Notes: generated by a model from the letters alone, not told the origin. A stretch of 64,000 nucleotides of DNA from Mogibacterium neglectum (GCF_030644205.1 NZ_CP128647.1:496001-560000), one strand, 5' to 3'. Shown: positions 17,599 to 28,687, counted from the first letter of the stretch. A program made the numbers and translations.

Positions 17599-19071
17599 AT
17601 GAAGGGAATAATTAAAAAAATTATTGATAGTAAAACAATAAAACATGGAGATACGATAATTGTGGGTTTTTCTGGTGGTCCTGATTCTCTGACACTCCTT
17701 CATGCGCTAGATTCCGTTAAGGAAGTGCTTGGACTATCAATATATGCGGCTCATATTAATCACCAGATTAGACCCGTTGATTGTGATAAAGAGGCAGAGC
17801 ATGCTAGAGATATATGTGAAGAGCTTGGTATTCCGTTTAAACTCGTTATTTGCGACTGTAAGGTACTCGCAAAGCTTGAAAAAGTATCGGAAGAAGAGGC
17901 TGGTCGTAAGATCCGTTACAAAGCATTTTCAGATATGGCGAATGAAATAGAGCAGTGCGGAACATCTAGAGATAAGATAAAAATAGCCATTGCTCAGAAC
18001 TCAGACGATCAAGTGGAGACTGTATTGTTCCATATACTGCGTGGCACTGCAGTTCGTGGTCTAACAGGTATACCTATCAGTAGGCTGGATGAGTGTGGCT
18101 ACATGGTAATTAGACCACTTCTGGGTATAAGTCGAACAGAGATTGAAGAATATGTGGATGACTACGACCTAAAACCTAATATAGATAAGAGCAATGAAAA
18201 ACCTATATACAGTCGAAATAAGATTAGACTTGAGCTGATACCAGAGCTTGAGAGAGAGTACAATCCTTCACTTAGAAAAGCCGTTTTAAGACTAAGTAAG
18301 TCGGCAGCCTGTGATGACGAGTACATGATGAATGAAGCTATGAAGCTCTATGATGAATCTATTTCCGAAAATCATGAATATGGCATTTATAAAATAAGGG
18401 CTGCGCATGGAGCACTAAAGAGGCGTATTGCAACAATAATGCTTGAGGCTGAGGGTGTACATCCTACATATGAACTCGTCAATTCAATAGTAGGAATCAT
18501 CAATTCAGATAATCCTTCGGCAAGCTACAATCTCCCTGGAGGTAAGGTGGCAGAGCGCAGGTATGATAATCTAGTGTTTTCGCAGGAAAAACATGGAGAT
18601 GATTCTTATACAGAGTCGGAAAGTTGGGATATAACAGATATTTCTATAAGTTCTATCTCTATTGCTGAATATCTAGGTATTAGAGGTGGTTTAAATGGTA
18701 GCAAAGAGAAGAGAGCTCTATATGCAGCGTTTGACTTAGACAAATTGATTCGTGAGAGAGGGCTTGAAACGGAAATAGTTTGTGCGACAAATGTACGTTC
18801 GCAGCTTGGCATTAACCTGCGTACAAGGAAGTCTGGGGACTACATTAGAACTGGAAATGGCAGTAAAAAGTTACAGGATTTTTTAGTGGATGAGAAGGTT
18901 CCAAAGAGTTCACGAGATGAAATAAAATTAGCTGTAATAGGTAGCGAGATATTGTGGATTTTGCCAGATGAAATGTTTAGATCAGAGAGATACAAGATTA
19001 AGGGGAAATATTCACAAAAATATCAGATTGACGACAGTTCAGAGCGGGTTTTGTTTCTTGAACTGCGCTAA
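17599..19071 (+). CDS. tilS: tRNA(Ile)-lysidine synthase
   Basis: A 490-residue protein with the PP-loop SGGPDS (near residue 26), the substrate-binding insert, and a C-terminal TilS domain with LRTRKSGDYIR. It converts the wobble C34 of tRNA-Ile(CAU) to lysidine using ATP and lysine. ATG 17599 is preferred; the preceding in-frame TTG (17584) has no Shine-Dalgarno. It precedes ftsH, as in many Firmicutes, but the usual hpt gene between them is missing. Confidence 0.92.
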   Translation: MKGIIKKIIDSKTIKHGDTIIVGFSGGPDSLTLLHALDSVKEVLGLSIYAAHINHQIRPVDCDKEAEHARDICEELGIPFKLVICDCKVLAKLEKVSEEEAGRKIRYKAFSDMANEIEQCGTSRDKIKIAIAQNSDDQVETVLFHILRGTAVRGLTGIPISRLDECGYMVIRPLLGISRTEIEEYVDDYDLKPNIDKSNEKPIYSRNKIRLELIPELEREYNPSLRKAVLRLSKSAACDDEYMMNEAMKLYDESISENHEYGIYKIRAAHGALKRRIATIMLEAEGVHPTYELVNSIVGIINSDNPSASYNLPGGKVAERRYDNLVFSQEKHGDDSYTESESWDITDISISSISIAEYLGIRGGLNGSKEKRALYAAFDLDKLIRERGLETEIVCATNVRSQLGINLRTRKSGDYIRTGNGSKKLQDFLVDEKVPKSSRDEIKLAVIGSEILWILPDEMFRSERYKIKGKYSQKYQIDDSSERVLFLELR

Positions 19072-19158
19072 TACGTATGATAAAATAACACGACAGTTTG
19101 TGTAAAATAACAAATTTCAGACCAAAAAAATTATTTAAGAATATGAGGGGTACGATAA

Positions 19159-21360
19159 TTGAAGAGATTTACTAAGAATTTTGCGATATATTTGGTTATA
19201 TTCGTGGTGGTTCTCGGAGTGGCTTTTTTCTACAAGGGAGCAGATGGTGCCAGGAAGACGGCTGAAGTGAAATTCTCAACATTTGCAACTCACCTCGAAA
19301 AGGGGAAGTATAAAACGATAAATATAACGGACCGCAAGATGACAGCAACGCTAAAGAATGGCAACAAGGAATACGCCTATGCTCCATCGGTTGTTGAGAT
19401 TAGCTGGCTTGAGAACAGCTATGTGTTCCCGCAAGTTAAGACTGGTAAGTTGAAGCTTTCTAGCGATCCTCCTCAGAGTAGTGTGAACTTCTTCTCACTA
19501 CTACCGACTATTATTATGGTTGTCGCACTTGGATTCCTGTTCTACTTCATGATGAGTCAAGGTGGTAACAATAAAGCATTCCAGTTCGGCAAGAATAGAG
19601 CTAAGTTATACAAAGAAAATGGTAAGAATATACGTTTTGCAGATGTAGCAGGATTAAAGGAAGAAAAAGAGGAACTCGAGGAGATTGTTGATTTCCTCAA
19701 GAATCCTTCTAAGTATTCTAATCTGGGGGCTAGAATTCCTAAGGGAGTACTGCTTGTAGGAAACCCTGGTACTGGTAAGACTTACATCTCTAGAGCCACA
19801 GCTGGGGAAGCTGGAGTTCCGTTCTTTACGATTTCAGGTTCTGACTTCGTTGAGATGTTTGTAGGTGTGGGTGCATCTCGTGTAAGGGATTTATTCGATC
19901 AAGCAAAAAAGAATGCACCGTGCATCATATTCATAGATGAAATTGATGCAGTAGGACGTAAGAGAGGTGCGGGCCTTGGCGGTGGAAATGATGAACGTGA
20001 GCAGACACTTAACCAGCTCCTAGTTGAGATGGATGGATTTGATGGAAATTCAGGGATTATCATTTTGGCTGCTACAAATAGACCTGATGTATTAGACCCT
20101 GCACTACTTCGTCCAGGAAGATTCGATAGACAGATTGTAATCGGCATGCCTGATGTTAAAGCGAGAGAGGAAATTTTCAAAGTACATACCAAAAACAAAC
20201 CACTTGCAGACGATGTTACTATTGAGATTCTCGCAAGGAGGACACCCGGATTTTCACCGGCAGATATTGAGAATCTGGTCAACGAAGCTGCGCTTTTAAC
20301 CGCTAGACGTAATGGTACTAAGATTAGAATGGATGAAATTGAGGAGGCTACTACTAAGGTAATGGCCGGACCTGCAAAGAAATCTAGAGTGATTTCGGAG
20401 GGAGAGCGTAAGCTCACTGCGTACCACGAAGCTGGACATGCAATAGTTATGAAGGCTATCCCTAATTCCGACCCAGTTCATCAAATTACTATCATACCTA
20501 GAGGTATGGCTGGTGGATTCACGATGTCGCTTCCTGAAGACGAAAAGTTCTTCATGACAAAAGGTGACATGGTTAATATGATTAAGCATCTCCTAGGCGG
20601 TAGAGTTGCAGAAGAGCTTAAGCTTGATGACATTAGCACTGGTGCAAGTAATGACCTTGAGCGTGCAACAGGTATAGCTAGACAGATGATTACAAAGTAT
20701 GGATTTAGTTCAAAGCTCGGTCCGGTGAGCTTTAGTTCAAGCGACGAAGTTTTCCTTGGGAAGGATTTTTCAACAAGACAGAATTACTCTGAGGAAACAG
20801 CTTCAGAAATCGATGCTGAGATTAAACACATACTTGAGAGCTGCTACGAAGCTACCACTAATATTCTTAAGGAGAATGACGAAGCGTTCGAAAGAGTTGC
20901 GCAGGCACTTCTACTCATCGAGACACTAGATGGAGAACAGTTTAATGATCTCTATGAAGGCAAAATCACACCAGAAGAACTTGCTGAGAATGTAAAAGCT
21001 CGTGACGAAGAGATTGAAGAGTTAAATAAGGCTGAGGCAAAAGAAAGCGAAAGACTCGAGGAGGAGAGACGCCAGGAAGCAGAGGAGAGATTAAAGGAGC
21101 TACAGTCTGTTATCGTGGGCGATTTAAAGTTTGAAGACTCAACTTTTGCAGAAGAAAACAAGCTTGCAGATAAGCAAGCTTCGGAAAAGCCAGCCGAAGA
21201 ACAGAATACAAAGTCTAACGAAGGATGGCCGGAGACTGAAGCAGAATCGAAAGACCCTAGTGTTAAAGAAGATTTAGGTATAGATGCGGATGTAAAGACG
21301 GAATCAGAGCCTGAATCAAAAGACGAAACTAAGAATGATACGGAATCGTACAAAGAGTAA
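19159..21360 (+). CDS. ftsH: ATP-dependent zinc metalloprotease FtsH
   Basis: A 733-residue membrane AAA protease. Two membrane segments (about 9-25 and 113-132) flank an extracytoplasmic domain. Walker A is GNPGTGKT at 201-208 (usually GPPGTGKT), Walker [10 protein letters not shown] at about 256-264, and the zinc-binding HEAGH at 423-427. The C-terminal tail (about 610-733) is long, acidic and low-complexity. The start appears to be TTG, with GGGG about 8 bases upstream and no usable ATG. It degrades misfolded membrane and regulatory proteins. Confidence 0.94.
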   Translation: MKRFTKNFAIYLVIFVVVLGVAFFYKGADGARKTAEVKFSTFATHLEKGKYKTINITDRKMTATLKNGNKEYAYAPSVVEISWLENSYVFPQVKTGKLKLSSDPPQSSVNFFSLLPTIIMVVALGFLFYFMMSQGGNNKAFQFGKNRAKLYKENGKNIRFADVAGLKEEKEELEEIVDFLKNPSKYSNLGARIPKGVLLVGNPGTGKTYISRATAGEAGVPFFTISGSDFVEMFVGVGASRVRDLFDQAKKNAPCIIFIDEIDAVGRKRGAGLGGGNDEREQTLNQLLVEMDGFDGNSGIIILAATNRPDVLDPALLRPGRFDRQIVIGMPDVKAREEIFKVHTKNKPLADDVTIEILARRTPGFSPADIENLVNEAALLTARRNGTKIRMDEIEEATTKVMAGPAKKSRVISEGERKLTAYHEAGHAIVMKAIPNSDPVHQITIIPRGMAGGFTMSLPEDEKFFMTKGDMVNMIKHLLGGRVAEELKLDDISTGASNDLERATGIARQMITKYGFSSKLGPVSFSSSDEVFLGKDFSTRQNYSEETASEIDAEIKHILESCYEATTNILKENDEAFERVAQALLLIETLDGEQFNDLYEGKITPEELAENVKARDEEIEELNKAEAKESERLEEERRQEAEERLKELQSVIVGDLKFEDSTFAEENKLADKQASEKPAEEQNTKSNEGWPETEAESKDPSVKEDLGIDADVKTESEPESKDETKNDTESYKE

Positions 21361-21404
21361 AAGAGTATTAGACTCTGAGTCAAAGAAATTGAAGGAGCAA
21401 CAAA

Positions 21405-22976
21405 ATGAGGATAACTGTAGAAGATTGCCTTAATCTAGATGCGTTCAAAGGAAGCACCGTAATTTCCTGCAAGAGAAAGATGGATAGAAGAGTGCGAACT
21501 ATCTCGGTTTTCGATGAAATCGATTACGATAAGGGGATTGAGCGTAACGGAGTAAAAGAACAGATGGTCCTTACTCATTTCTGGAATTGCAAGGATGATA
21601 TTGATGCGCAGTGCCGAATTGTCGTTGGTTTTGGTAAAAAGGCAATCGCTACACTGGTAATATTCCTACATGAGGAGGGTGTTAGAGCTATAGACCAAAA
21701 GGTGATAAAGACAGCTGAGGAAAATGGTCTTCTGATTATCGTCATTCCAGATGATAAAGAGACTACTTATGCTGTGCTTATGGAGCAGGTGCTTGATAAA
21801 ATCTTGTACGGGCACAACTACAGTGACAACATTTTAAACAACACAATTTATCATCTTCTTAACTTTGAAAAGCATAGAAACTTCCAGAGTGCACTTAAGG
21901 AAGCGGCTATAAATAACGACTATCAGGCTATCTTGATGACCTCAGAGTTTAATCCAATCCTCACGATTGAAACTCGTCACGAAGAGACTATTGATAATGC
22001 TATAGTTCAGGCCAAGAAAATGGATGTGTCACACTCTACTATGTTCACTCAGGTCAATATAAATGATGTGATCACTTACTGGGGCACTATAGATATAAAT
22101 AACGAGAAGCATATTCTGATGATTGTTGACAATGAGGATAACTATTCTGCTACGGAAATCAAAAAGCTAGCAGAGATTATCGAGCTTGCGATGGGTATGT
22201 GGAAGTACACCCCTGAGAGAGATTCAAGAGCTGAATTTATCAAGTCAGCTATAAGAGGGGATTTGACATTCTGCTATACTCTAATTGATGAGGCGGGACT
22301 CAAAGGCAAGCAGTTTGTCAGTGTATTCTATGCGAATGGGATAAACAACAGAGCCTCTCAGGATATTCTCGAGAGATATAAATCCGACAAGGGTTTTGGC
22401 ATACTTCCTCTAATTGAAGGAAATGAATTTTATGGTATGATTTATGCCGATGCGGGTGAAGAGAAAGGTGTTCAGCTCAAGAATGATTGCCTCAGAATGT
22501 ACGATGATCTCAAGGAAGGCCGTAAAGACGTAAGAATTTTCCACTCAACGGGTATCGAAGAGCTCGACAGCGCAGTAGATGGTTTCAAGATGATTAATGA
22601 AACCTGGAACAACGTAGAATCTGTTTTCCCTTATAAGAGAGTGTTTACTAAGTACGAGATGTCGATGGTTTGTAACTGTATCAATATTCAGATGCAGAGT
22701 AGCGTGCTCAAGAAGATTTATCTAGATTTACTCGAGCCGTTTGAGAGAGAAGTATCTTTAAATAAGGGAAGGTTACTTCTTGAGACGCTAGAAACATTCG
22801 TCCTTGATGCTGGAATGAACAGTAACAAGACTGCGGAGTTTATGAATATTCATAACAACACAGTTCAATACAGACTAAAGCGAATCAATGAGATTCTCGG
22901 AGCAGAGCTAACAGGAAACAGAATTATCCCAGGGCTAACTATGGCACTAGCTCTAAGGAGAATGGAGGATCACTAA
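21405..22976 (+). CDS. PucR/CdaR-type transcriptional regulator
   Basis: A 523-residue protein with an N-terminal PucR-like domain (to about residue 135), a middle GAF/CdaR-like region, and a C-terminal PucR-type helix-turn-helix (about 465-505; AGMNSNKTAEFMNIHNNTV). Such proteins respond to purines, sugar acids or amino acids; the ligand cannot be told here. It lies between ftsH and coaX with GAAGGAG before the ATG. The stop is one base from coaX, so it may be co-transcribed with coaX-dusB. Confidence 0.85.
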   Translation: MRITVEDCLNLDAFKGSTVISCKRKMDRRVRTISVFDEIDYDKGIERNGVKEQMVLTHFWNCKDDIDAQCRIVVGFGKKAIATLVIFLHEEGVRAIDQKVIKTAEENGLLIIVIPDDKETTYAVLMEQVLDKILYGHNYSDNILNNTIYHLLNFEKHRNFQSALKEAAINNDYQAILMTSEFNPILTIETRHEETIDNAIVQAKKMDVSHSTMFTQVNINDVITYWGTIDINNEKHILMIVDNEDNYSATEIKKLAEIIELAMGMWKYTPERDSRAEFIKSAIRGDLTFCYTLIDEAGLKGKQFVSVFYANGINNRASQDILERYKSDKGFGILPLIEGNEFYGMIYADAGEEKGVQLKNDCLRMYDDLKEGRKDVRIFHSTGIEELDSAVDGFKMINETWNNVESVFPYKRVFTKYEMSMVCNCINIQMQSSVLKKIYLDLLEPFEREVSLNKGRLLLETLETFVLDAGMNSNKTAEFMNIHNNTVQYRLKRINEILGAELTGNRIIPGLTMALALRRMEDH

Positions 22977-22977
22977 A

Positions 22978-23784
22978 ATGCTCCTAGCTGTAGATGTAGG
23001 AAATACAAATATAGTGATAGGCGTGTTCAGCAAGTCGCAGCTCATTACGAGCTGGCGACTTGCTACTGATAGCAGGCGAAGTGCAGACGAGTATGGGATT
23101 CTAGTCGAGCAGATGTTCAGACATGAGGGGATTGACCCGTCTGATATCGACGATGTAATTATATCCACTGTCGTGCCTTCGCTGCTTTTTGCCTTACAGC
23201 ACATGTGCTATAAGTATTTGCATGTATCACCGCTTGTTGTTGAAACAGGGGTGAAGACAGGACTTAAGATTAAATGCGACGATCCCCGCCAAATCGGTTC
23301 TGATAGGATTGTAAACGCCGTTGCTGCACATCACAAGTACAAGAGCCCACTAATAGTCATCGACTTTGGAACAGCTACAACTTTCTGCGCTATAACTGAG
23401 GATGGAGACTATCTAGGGGGTACAATTGCACCTGGAATAAAAATTTCAGCAAAGGCACTTTTCGAGCAGACGGCTAAGTTACCACACGTGGATTTGGAAG
23501 TTCCAGGAAACATGATTTGCAAGAATACCATTGAAGGCATGCAATCGGGACTAGTATACGGTCATATGGGTCTTACCGAATACATTGTTGAAGGTATGAA
23601 AAAAGAGCTCGTTGAAGATTACGGGAAAGAGTATGATGCCATTAAAGTTATCGCGACAGGAGGTCTTGCTCCAATGGTAGAGAATGGCGTTAAATGTATA
23701 GATGTTATTGAAAAGAGACTTACACTCGATGGTCTAGTACTCATCTATGAAAAAAATAAATCACAGAGGAAGAAACGTTACTAA
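22978..23784 (+). CDS. coaX: Type III pantothenate kinase
   Basis: A 268-residue ASKHA-fold kinase: DVGNTNIVIGV at the N terminus (phosphate loop), DDPRQIGSDRI in the middle and DFGTATTF (about residues 125-132). It phosphorylates pantothenate in the first step of coenzyme A synthesis, and so supports the CoA- and ACP-dependent pathways in this window. It overlaps dusB by one base. Confidence 0.94.
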   Translation: MLLAVDVGNTNIVIGVFSKSQLITSWRLATDSRRSADEYGILVEQMFRHEGIDPSDIDDVIISTVVPSLLFALQHMCYKYLHVSPLVVETGVKTGLKIKCDDPRQIGSDRIVNAVAAHHKYKSPLIVIDFGTATTFCAITEDGDYLGGTIAPGIKISAKALFEQTAKLPHVDLEVPGNMICKNTIEGMQSGLVYGHMGLTEYIVEGMKKELVEDYGKEYDAIKVIATGGLAPMVENGVKCIDVIEKRLTLDGLVLIYEKNKSQRKKRY

Positions 23785-24749
23785 TGTCAGGTAACAGATA
23801 TATTATTGGCGATGTTGAGCTACCGAATCCGTTTTTATTAGCACCGCTTGCAGGTGTCACAGATGCCGTTATGAGGCGGCTTTGCGAGGAACAGGGTGCG
23901 GCGATGACTTGCACTGAGATGGTGAGTGCAAAAGGTCTATATTATGGAGATAGGAAGACCCCAAAGCTCCTTTACATACCACCAGAGTCTGGGATAACAG
24001 CAGTTCAGATTTTTGGCAGCGAACCTGATGTGATGTCATATGCGGCATCAGCTTTGAACTCGGAACCCAATAGGATTCTTGATATTAATATGGGTTGCCC
24101 GGTCCCTAAGGTGGTAAAGAACGGTGATGGTGCGGCTCTGATGAAGGATTCTGACCTCGTCTATGATATCGTATATGCGGTTGTGAAGAACTCTGATAAA
24201 CCGGTTACAGTTAAGATAAGAAAAGGGTTCGATGATGAGTCTATCAATGCGGTAGAAGTTGCAAAAGCTATATCTAGTGCAGGTGCATCTGCTGTTGCAG
24301 TGCACGGCAGAACCCGCGAGCAGTACTATTCTGGTGAGGCTGACTGGGATATCATCAGACAAGTAAAAGAAGCTGTAGGTATACCGGTTATCGGTAACGG
24401 AGATGTATTTACGGGTGAAGACGGTGTACGCATGATAAAGGAGACTGGATGTGACTTTGTCATGGTAGCAAGAGGGGCTATGGGAAATCCCTGGATATTT
24501 AAAGAATTAAACGCAGCGCTCCATGGTGAGGAGACACCACCTCGCCCGACTGTAAGAGAGTTAAGTCTGATGATGACTAGGCACCTAAACGAACTAGTTC
24601 AATTAAAGGATGAATATTCGGCGGTAAGAGAGATGAGAAAGTTTATCGCATGGTATACTAAAGGGGTGAAAGGAGCAGCCAAACTCCGTGGTAAGATTAA
24701 CAACATTGAAACACATGCAGAGATGAAAGAGGCTTTGAACATTGAGTAA
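23784..24749 (+). CDS. dusB: tRNA-dihydrouridine synthase
   Basis: A 321-residue FMN-dependent TIM-barrel enzyme. The catalytic Cys is in NMGCPVPKVVKNGDGAALM (about residue 100), with VKIRKGFDDES, VHGRTREQYYSG and GNGDVFTGEDG further on. It reduces uridines in the tRNA D-loop. coaX-dusB adjacency is a common Firmicute arrangement. Confidence 0.93.
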   Translation: MSGNRYIIGDVELPNPFLLAPLAGVTDAVMRRLCEEQGAAMTCTEMVSAKGLYYGDRKTPKLLYIPPESGITAVQIFGSEPDVMSYAASALNSEPNRILDINMGCPVPKVVKNGDGAALMKDSDLVYDIVYAVVKNSDKPVTVKIRKGFDDESINAVEVAKAISSAGASAVAVHGRTREQYYSGEADWDIIRQVKEAVGIPVIGNGDVFTGEDGVRMIKETGCDFVMVARGAMGNPWIFKELNAALHGEETPPRPTVRELSLMMTRHLNELVQLKDEYSAVREMRKFIAWYTKGVKGAAKLRGKINNIETHAEMKEALNIE

Positions 24750-26022
24750 TAAGAAGAAACTTAAAGCGGTATCTATTGCGCTAGCAATGTTTATGATAGC
24801 TAGTGTACTTGGTGGATGCACGACCTTTGACAATTTCAAAAAGACTTTTGTAGACAAGCAGGTAGTCGGTGATGATAACATCATAACCATTGGTATATAT
24901 GAGCCTAGCTCTGGAGAATTTAAAGAGCGAGGCGAAGAGGAAATCAGAGGAATTGAGCTCGCGAATTCTATTTATAACAATGTAAATGGAATTAAGATTA
25001 GACTTGTTATAGTAGACAATCAGTCGGATGTCAATTCAGCGAAAGGTGCGATACAGAACCTCATAAAAATGAAACCATCTGTAATACTAGGAAGCGCTGG
25101 CGAGTCAAACTCTATGGTTGCATCTCCATATATTGAGGCTGCGAAGATCCCAACTATTACACCGTCTGCAGTGAATCCGCTGATAACCGAGAACAACAAA
25201 TATTACTTCAGGGCATCTATCACTGAGTCACAGCGAGGGGCGGGATTAGCTGAATACGTTTATAGTGTGCTCGGGTCTAGAAAAATCGCGGCGATATCTA
25301 TGAAGAATGACAGTGCTAATACTGCCATGCAGAGAGGCTTCAACTCCAAGATTAGCGAGCTAGAGCAGAGCTCAGCAGGTGACTCTTCTTCAGCCATTTC
25401 TTCCATAGTCTACCAGAAGTCTGTTGACGTCAATTTTGAAAGCTATGGTAAATTAGTTAAAAGTATAAAGAAATCTGGAGCAGATGTTGTAGTTGTACCG
25501 TTTGGAGCAGAGAATTCCGACAAGCTATTCTCGGAGATAGAAAAAGATAATCTAGAGAAGAAGATAACTTTCGTAGGAAGTTCAAACTGGAATGGTGAGG
25601 ACTTCACTGAGATGATGAAGAGGCATCCAAAGATTAAAGTTGTATTTCCATCAGACTCTGTGTTTAGTGGTGGAAAAACAACGACAAAATCTGTAACGGC
25701 TGAGACTCAGAGATTTATTATTGAGTATGCAAAAAAGTACGGTAATGATTCCGAGCCGACGAGTAATGCTGCACTTGGATACGATTCTTATTTACTTGCG
25801 ATTAATGCCATTAACAGAGCAAATTCTAAGAAACCTGAAGACATACGAAAGGCCTTATCAGAACTATCAGATGTAAGAGGTGCGACTGGTGTATTCACTT
25901 TTGATAAGGATGGAAATCCTATCAAGGCAGTAAACCTATCAACAATTAAGTCTGGAAAGGTTATTTCGCTATATGTAACCAACGACAAAACTACAGCGGA
26001 AAACATGGGAAAGATTAAGTAA
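24742..26022 (+). CDS. ABC-type branched-chain amino-acid-like substrate-binding lipoprotein
   Basis: A 426-residue secreted lipoprotein. The signal peptide ends in a lipobox, SVLGGC, with the acylated Cys near residue 26. The rest is a type I periplasmic-binding fold of the Leu/Ile/Val-binding family (TIGIYEPSSGEFKERGEEEIRGIELA; GSAGESNSMVASPYIEAAKIP). The TTG start at 24742, overlapping dusB by 8 bases, is needed to keep the signal peptide and has AAAGAGG at 24727-24733. No permease or ATPase genes lie nearby, so the transporter is elsewhere or the protein is a sensor. Confidence 0.85.
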   Translation: MSNKKKLKAVSIALAMFMIASVLGGCTTFDNFKKTFVDKQVVGDDNIITIGIYEPSSGEFKERGEEEIRGIELANSIYNNVNGIKIRLVIVDNQSDVNSAKGAIQNLIKMKPSVILGSAGESNSMVASPYIEAAKIPTITPSAVNPLITENNKYYFRASITESQRGAGLAEYVYSVLGSRKIAAISMKNDSANTAMQRGFNSKISELEQSSAGDSSSAISSIVYQKSVDVNFESYGKLVKSIKKSGADVVVVPFGAENSDKLFSEIEKDNLEKKITFVGSSNWNGEDFTEMMKRHPKIKVVFPSDSVFSGGKTTTKSVTAETQRFIIEYAKKYGNDSEPTSNAALGYDSYLLAINAINRANSKKPEDIRKALSELSDVRGATGVFTFDKDGNPIKAVNLSTIKSGKVISLYVTNDKTTAENMGKIK

Positions 26023-26085
26023 GTGTAATCAGGTATTTAGATAAATATTTTTTGTACGGAATGCTTTGCAGCAATAGGTAACAAA

Positions 26086-27513
26086 ATGAATTATATAGAG
26101 TGTTTAGAAAAATCACAATCTGAGATGATTGAGGAACTTGCAAAGCAAGTAAGAATTGACAGTGTTAAGTCAGAACCCGTAAGAACACCTGACGGGGAAC
26201 TGTACCCGTTTGGACAGGGTGTTCAGGAGTCTCTTACGGAGCTGCTTAACCTTGGTGAGCACATGGGCTTTGAGGTTCATAATTATGATAACTATGTTGG
26301 AGAAATTATTTTCCCTGGTGACCCAGGGGAAGAATCGTTTGGTATAGTAGGACACCTCGATGTAGTTCCTGTGGCTGATGATTGGAAACATGGACCATTT
26401 AATCCCGTGATTGAAAATGGTTTTATGTATGGACGTGGTACAGCTGACGACAAGGGACCTGTTATCGCTGCACTTTTCGCTATGAAAGCGATTAAAGATG
26501 CAGGCATCATCCCTAAGAAAACTATTAAACTGATTGCTGGTCTCGACGAAGAGACTGGCAAGGAAAGTGCAATTTATTACAGAGAAGTTGCAAATATGCC
26601 TGATTTTGGAATCACTCCGGATGCGGACTTTCCTGTAATTAATGGCGAGAAGGGGATCCTTATCTTTGATATCGCACAGAAGCTTAAAAAGCATACCGTA
26701 AAGGACGGTCTCGTGTTAAGCAAGGTTCAGGGTGGGCTTGCAGCAAATGCAGTCCCAGCACGTGCTAGAGCGGTTATAGCATCAGATAATAGGTCGAGAT
26801 ATGACGAGATCATTGCTCTCGTTAAATCATATAGCGAAGAGAGCGGATACGATGTTACCGCTAAAAAGACTGGAACATCATTAGCTGTTGAGGCTCGTGG
26901 AGTCGCAGCGCACGGATCAGTTCCAGAGAAAGGCCTCAATGCTATAAGTATTCTCATGGAATTCCTTGGTAAGCTCGACCTAGCTGGAGACGATGTAACA
27001 GAGTTTATCGACTTCTATAATGACCACATTGGGTTTGATTTAAATGGGGAACGACTAGAATGCCAGTTTGAAGATGATCCGTCAGGCAAGGTGATTGTAA
27101 ATGTAGGAACGATCGATATAAATGATGAAGTTGCCACTATGAAGGTGAACATTAGGGTCCCAGTGACATGTGAAAACTCAGCTGTGCTGAGCGGTATTGA
27201 AAGCGTTCTAGGACCGAATCAAGGCATAGTAAAGGGTACAGACGACAAGGCAATATATGTTGACCCTGAGGATGATTTCGTAAAAACACTTATGGAAGCA
27301 TATAGAGATTACTCAGGGGATTTAGACAGCGAACCGATAGTAATCGGTGGAGGGACATATGCTAAGCACTTTGATGGGATATTGGCGTTTGGAGGACTCT
27401 TCCCATGGGAGGATGATTGTATGCACATGTCGGATGAGAGAATCTCTCTTGATTCGTATGACAAGATGGCAAAGATATATGCTTCGACCATATATAAGCT
27501 TTGTTGCAAGTAG
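26086..27513 (+). CDS. pepV: M20 dipeptidase (PepV/Sapep type)
   Basis: A 475-residue di-zinc peptidase. The metal ligands lie in GHLDVVP, YGRGTADDKGP and LDEETGKES; the C-terminal GGGTYAKHF contributes another. The family hydrolyses dipeptides, often beta-Ala-X or D-containing ones, in the cytoplasm. It is followed closely by the t6A genes. Confidence 0.9.
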   Translation: MNYIECLEKSQSEMIEELAKQVRIDSVKSEPVRTPDGELYPFGQGVQESLTELLNLGEHMGFEVHNYDNYVGEIIFPGDPGEESFGIVGHLDVVPVADDWKHGPFNPVIENGFMYGRGTADDKGPVIAALFAMKAIKDAGIIPKKTIKLIAGLDEETGKESAIYYREVANMPDFGITPDADFPVINGEKGILIFDIAQKLKKHTVKDGLVLSKVQGGLAANAVPARARAVIASDNRSRYDEIIALVKSYSEESGYDVTAKKTGTSLAVEARGVAAHGSVPEKGLNAISILMEFLGKLDLAGDDVTEFIDFYNDHIGFDLNGERLECQFEDDPSGKVIVNVGTIDINDEVATMKVNIRVPVTCENSAVLSGIESVLGPNQGIVKGTDDKAIYVDPEDDFVKTLMEAYRDYSGDLDSEPIVIGGGTYAKHFDGILAFGGLFPWEDDCMHMSDERISLDSYDKMAKIYASTIYKLCCK

Positions 27514-27527
27514 GGATTAGACGAGAT

Positions 27528-27959
27528 ATGAGTGTTCATGAACAGATTGTTTATATAAAAAATGAGCATGATACTGAAGAGTTTGGGATTAAGCTGGCTT
27601 CTACATTAGAACCTGGTGATATTGTAGCTCTAATTGGGGATCTTGGAACGGGCAAGACTACTTTGACGAAGTATATTGCAAAGGGACTCGGAGTTACTGA
27701 GGCTATCGATAGTCCAACCTTCAATATTGTTAAGGAACACAAGAGCGGTAGATTACCGCTCTTCCATTTTGATGTATATAGATTATCTAGTGGTGATGAA
27801 CTTCTAGACATCGGAGCTGATGAGTATTTCTACGCAGCTGGAGTATGCATAATTGAGTGGGCTGATGTAGTTTCGGATGTCGTACCTGAAAAGGCAAAAG
27901 TGATATTGATAGATTATGGTGAAAAGCAAGGGGAGCGAGTTTATAGATGTATATTCTAA
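27528..27959 (+). CDS. tsaE: tRNA threonylcarbamoyladenosine biosynthesis ATPase TsaE
   Basis: A 143-residue ATPase with Walker A GDLGTGKTT (about residues 34-42), the SPTFNIVKEH segment and a C-terminal IIEWAD. It regulates the TsaB-TsaD complex that makes t6A37 in ANN-decoding tRNAs. ATG 27528 fits family N termini; an earlier TTG at 27501 would overlap pepV. It overlaps tsaB by 13 bases. Confidence 0.93.
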   Translation: MSVHEQIVYIKNEHDTEEFGIKLASTLEPGDIVALIGDLGTGKTTLTKYIAKGLGVTEAIDSPTFNIVKEHKSGRLPLFHFDVYRLSSGDELLDIGADEYFYAAGVCIIEWADVVSDVVPEKAKVILIDYGEKQGERVYRCIF

Positions 27960-28687
27960 GCATTGAGACAACAGGAAAGTACGGTTCGGTTGCACTTATA
28001 GATAGTGATGGTAATATCACTTCAAAAAACTCCAATGAGGAGATGAATCACCTTAAGGATATCATGTTTCTTGCCGACGAGTGCCTTAAGGCAAAAGGTA
28101 TAGAATCAACTTCTATCGATGCTGTTGCAGCTTCTATAGGTCCTGGTTCGTTTACAGGTATAAGAATTGGTGTATCTACTGCTAGGGGAATCGCAGAAAT
28201 GCTTAATATACCTTGTATTTCGATATCTTCTCTAGAGGGAATGGCGGCTCTAGCTGATGCTCATGTGCGTGAAGAGGTAAGGTTCTTTGCACCTATCATA
28301 AATGCGAGAAGGGGACAGCTTTATGGTGCACTTTTTAAGAAAAGTGGTGCTAAGTATGAAGCTGTACTTAGTGAAAAGCAGTATATGATAGACGAGTTTT
28401 TGGAAGAACTTAAAAAAATAGATGCCGTGGAGAAGCAGATTATCTTTATAGGCGATGGTATAGATGCGTATGAGGAGGAAATTCGTGAAGCCGGGGAATA
28501 TAGATTAGCGGATGAAGACTGGCGGTATCAGGATGCTGCTTCAGTGACTAAACTAGCACTTCAGAATTATGAAAGCAGCAATATAATCTCTTACGATGAG
28601 CTACTTCCTAACTATATGAGAAAGAGTGAAGCGGAGATGAGACTTGAATCAGGTACTCTCAGCAACAAGATAGGTAATCTCAGATGA
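27947..28687 (+). CDS. tsaB: tRNA threonylcarbamoyladenosine biosynthesis protein TsaB
   Basis: A 246-residue ASKHA-fold protein beginning MYILSIETTG, with the GPGSFTGIRIGVSTARG motif near residue 64 that defines TsaB. It is the catalytically inactive partner of TsaD in t6A synthesis. It overlaps tsaE at its start and rimI at its end. Confidence 0.94.
   Translation: MYILSIETTGKYGSVALIDSDGNITSKNSNEEMNHLKDIMFLADECLKAKGIESTSIDAVAASIGPGSFTGIRIGVSTARGIAEMLNIPCISISSLEGMAALADAHVREEVRFFAPIINARRGQLYGALFKKSGAKYEAVLSEKQYMIDEFLEELKKIDAVEKQIIFIGDGIDAYEEEIREAGEYRLADEDWRYQDAASVTKLALQNYESSNIISYDELLPNYMRKSEAEMRLESGTLSNKIGNLR

Noticed and set aside
20296-20589. Minus-strand open frames inside ftsH and other long genes
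   Set aside because: They lie opposite strongly conserved coding sequence, lack ribosome-binding sites and have unlikely compositions.
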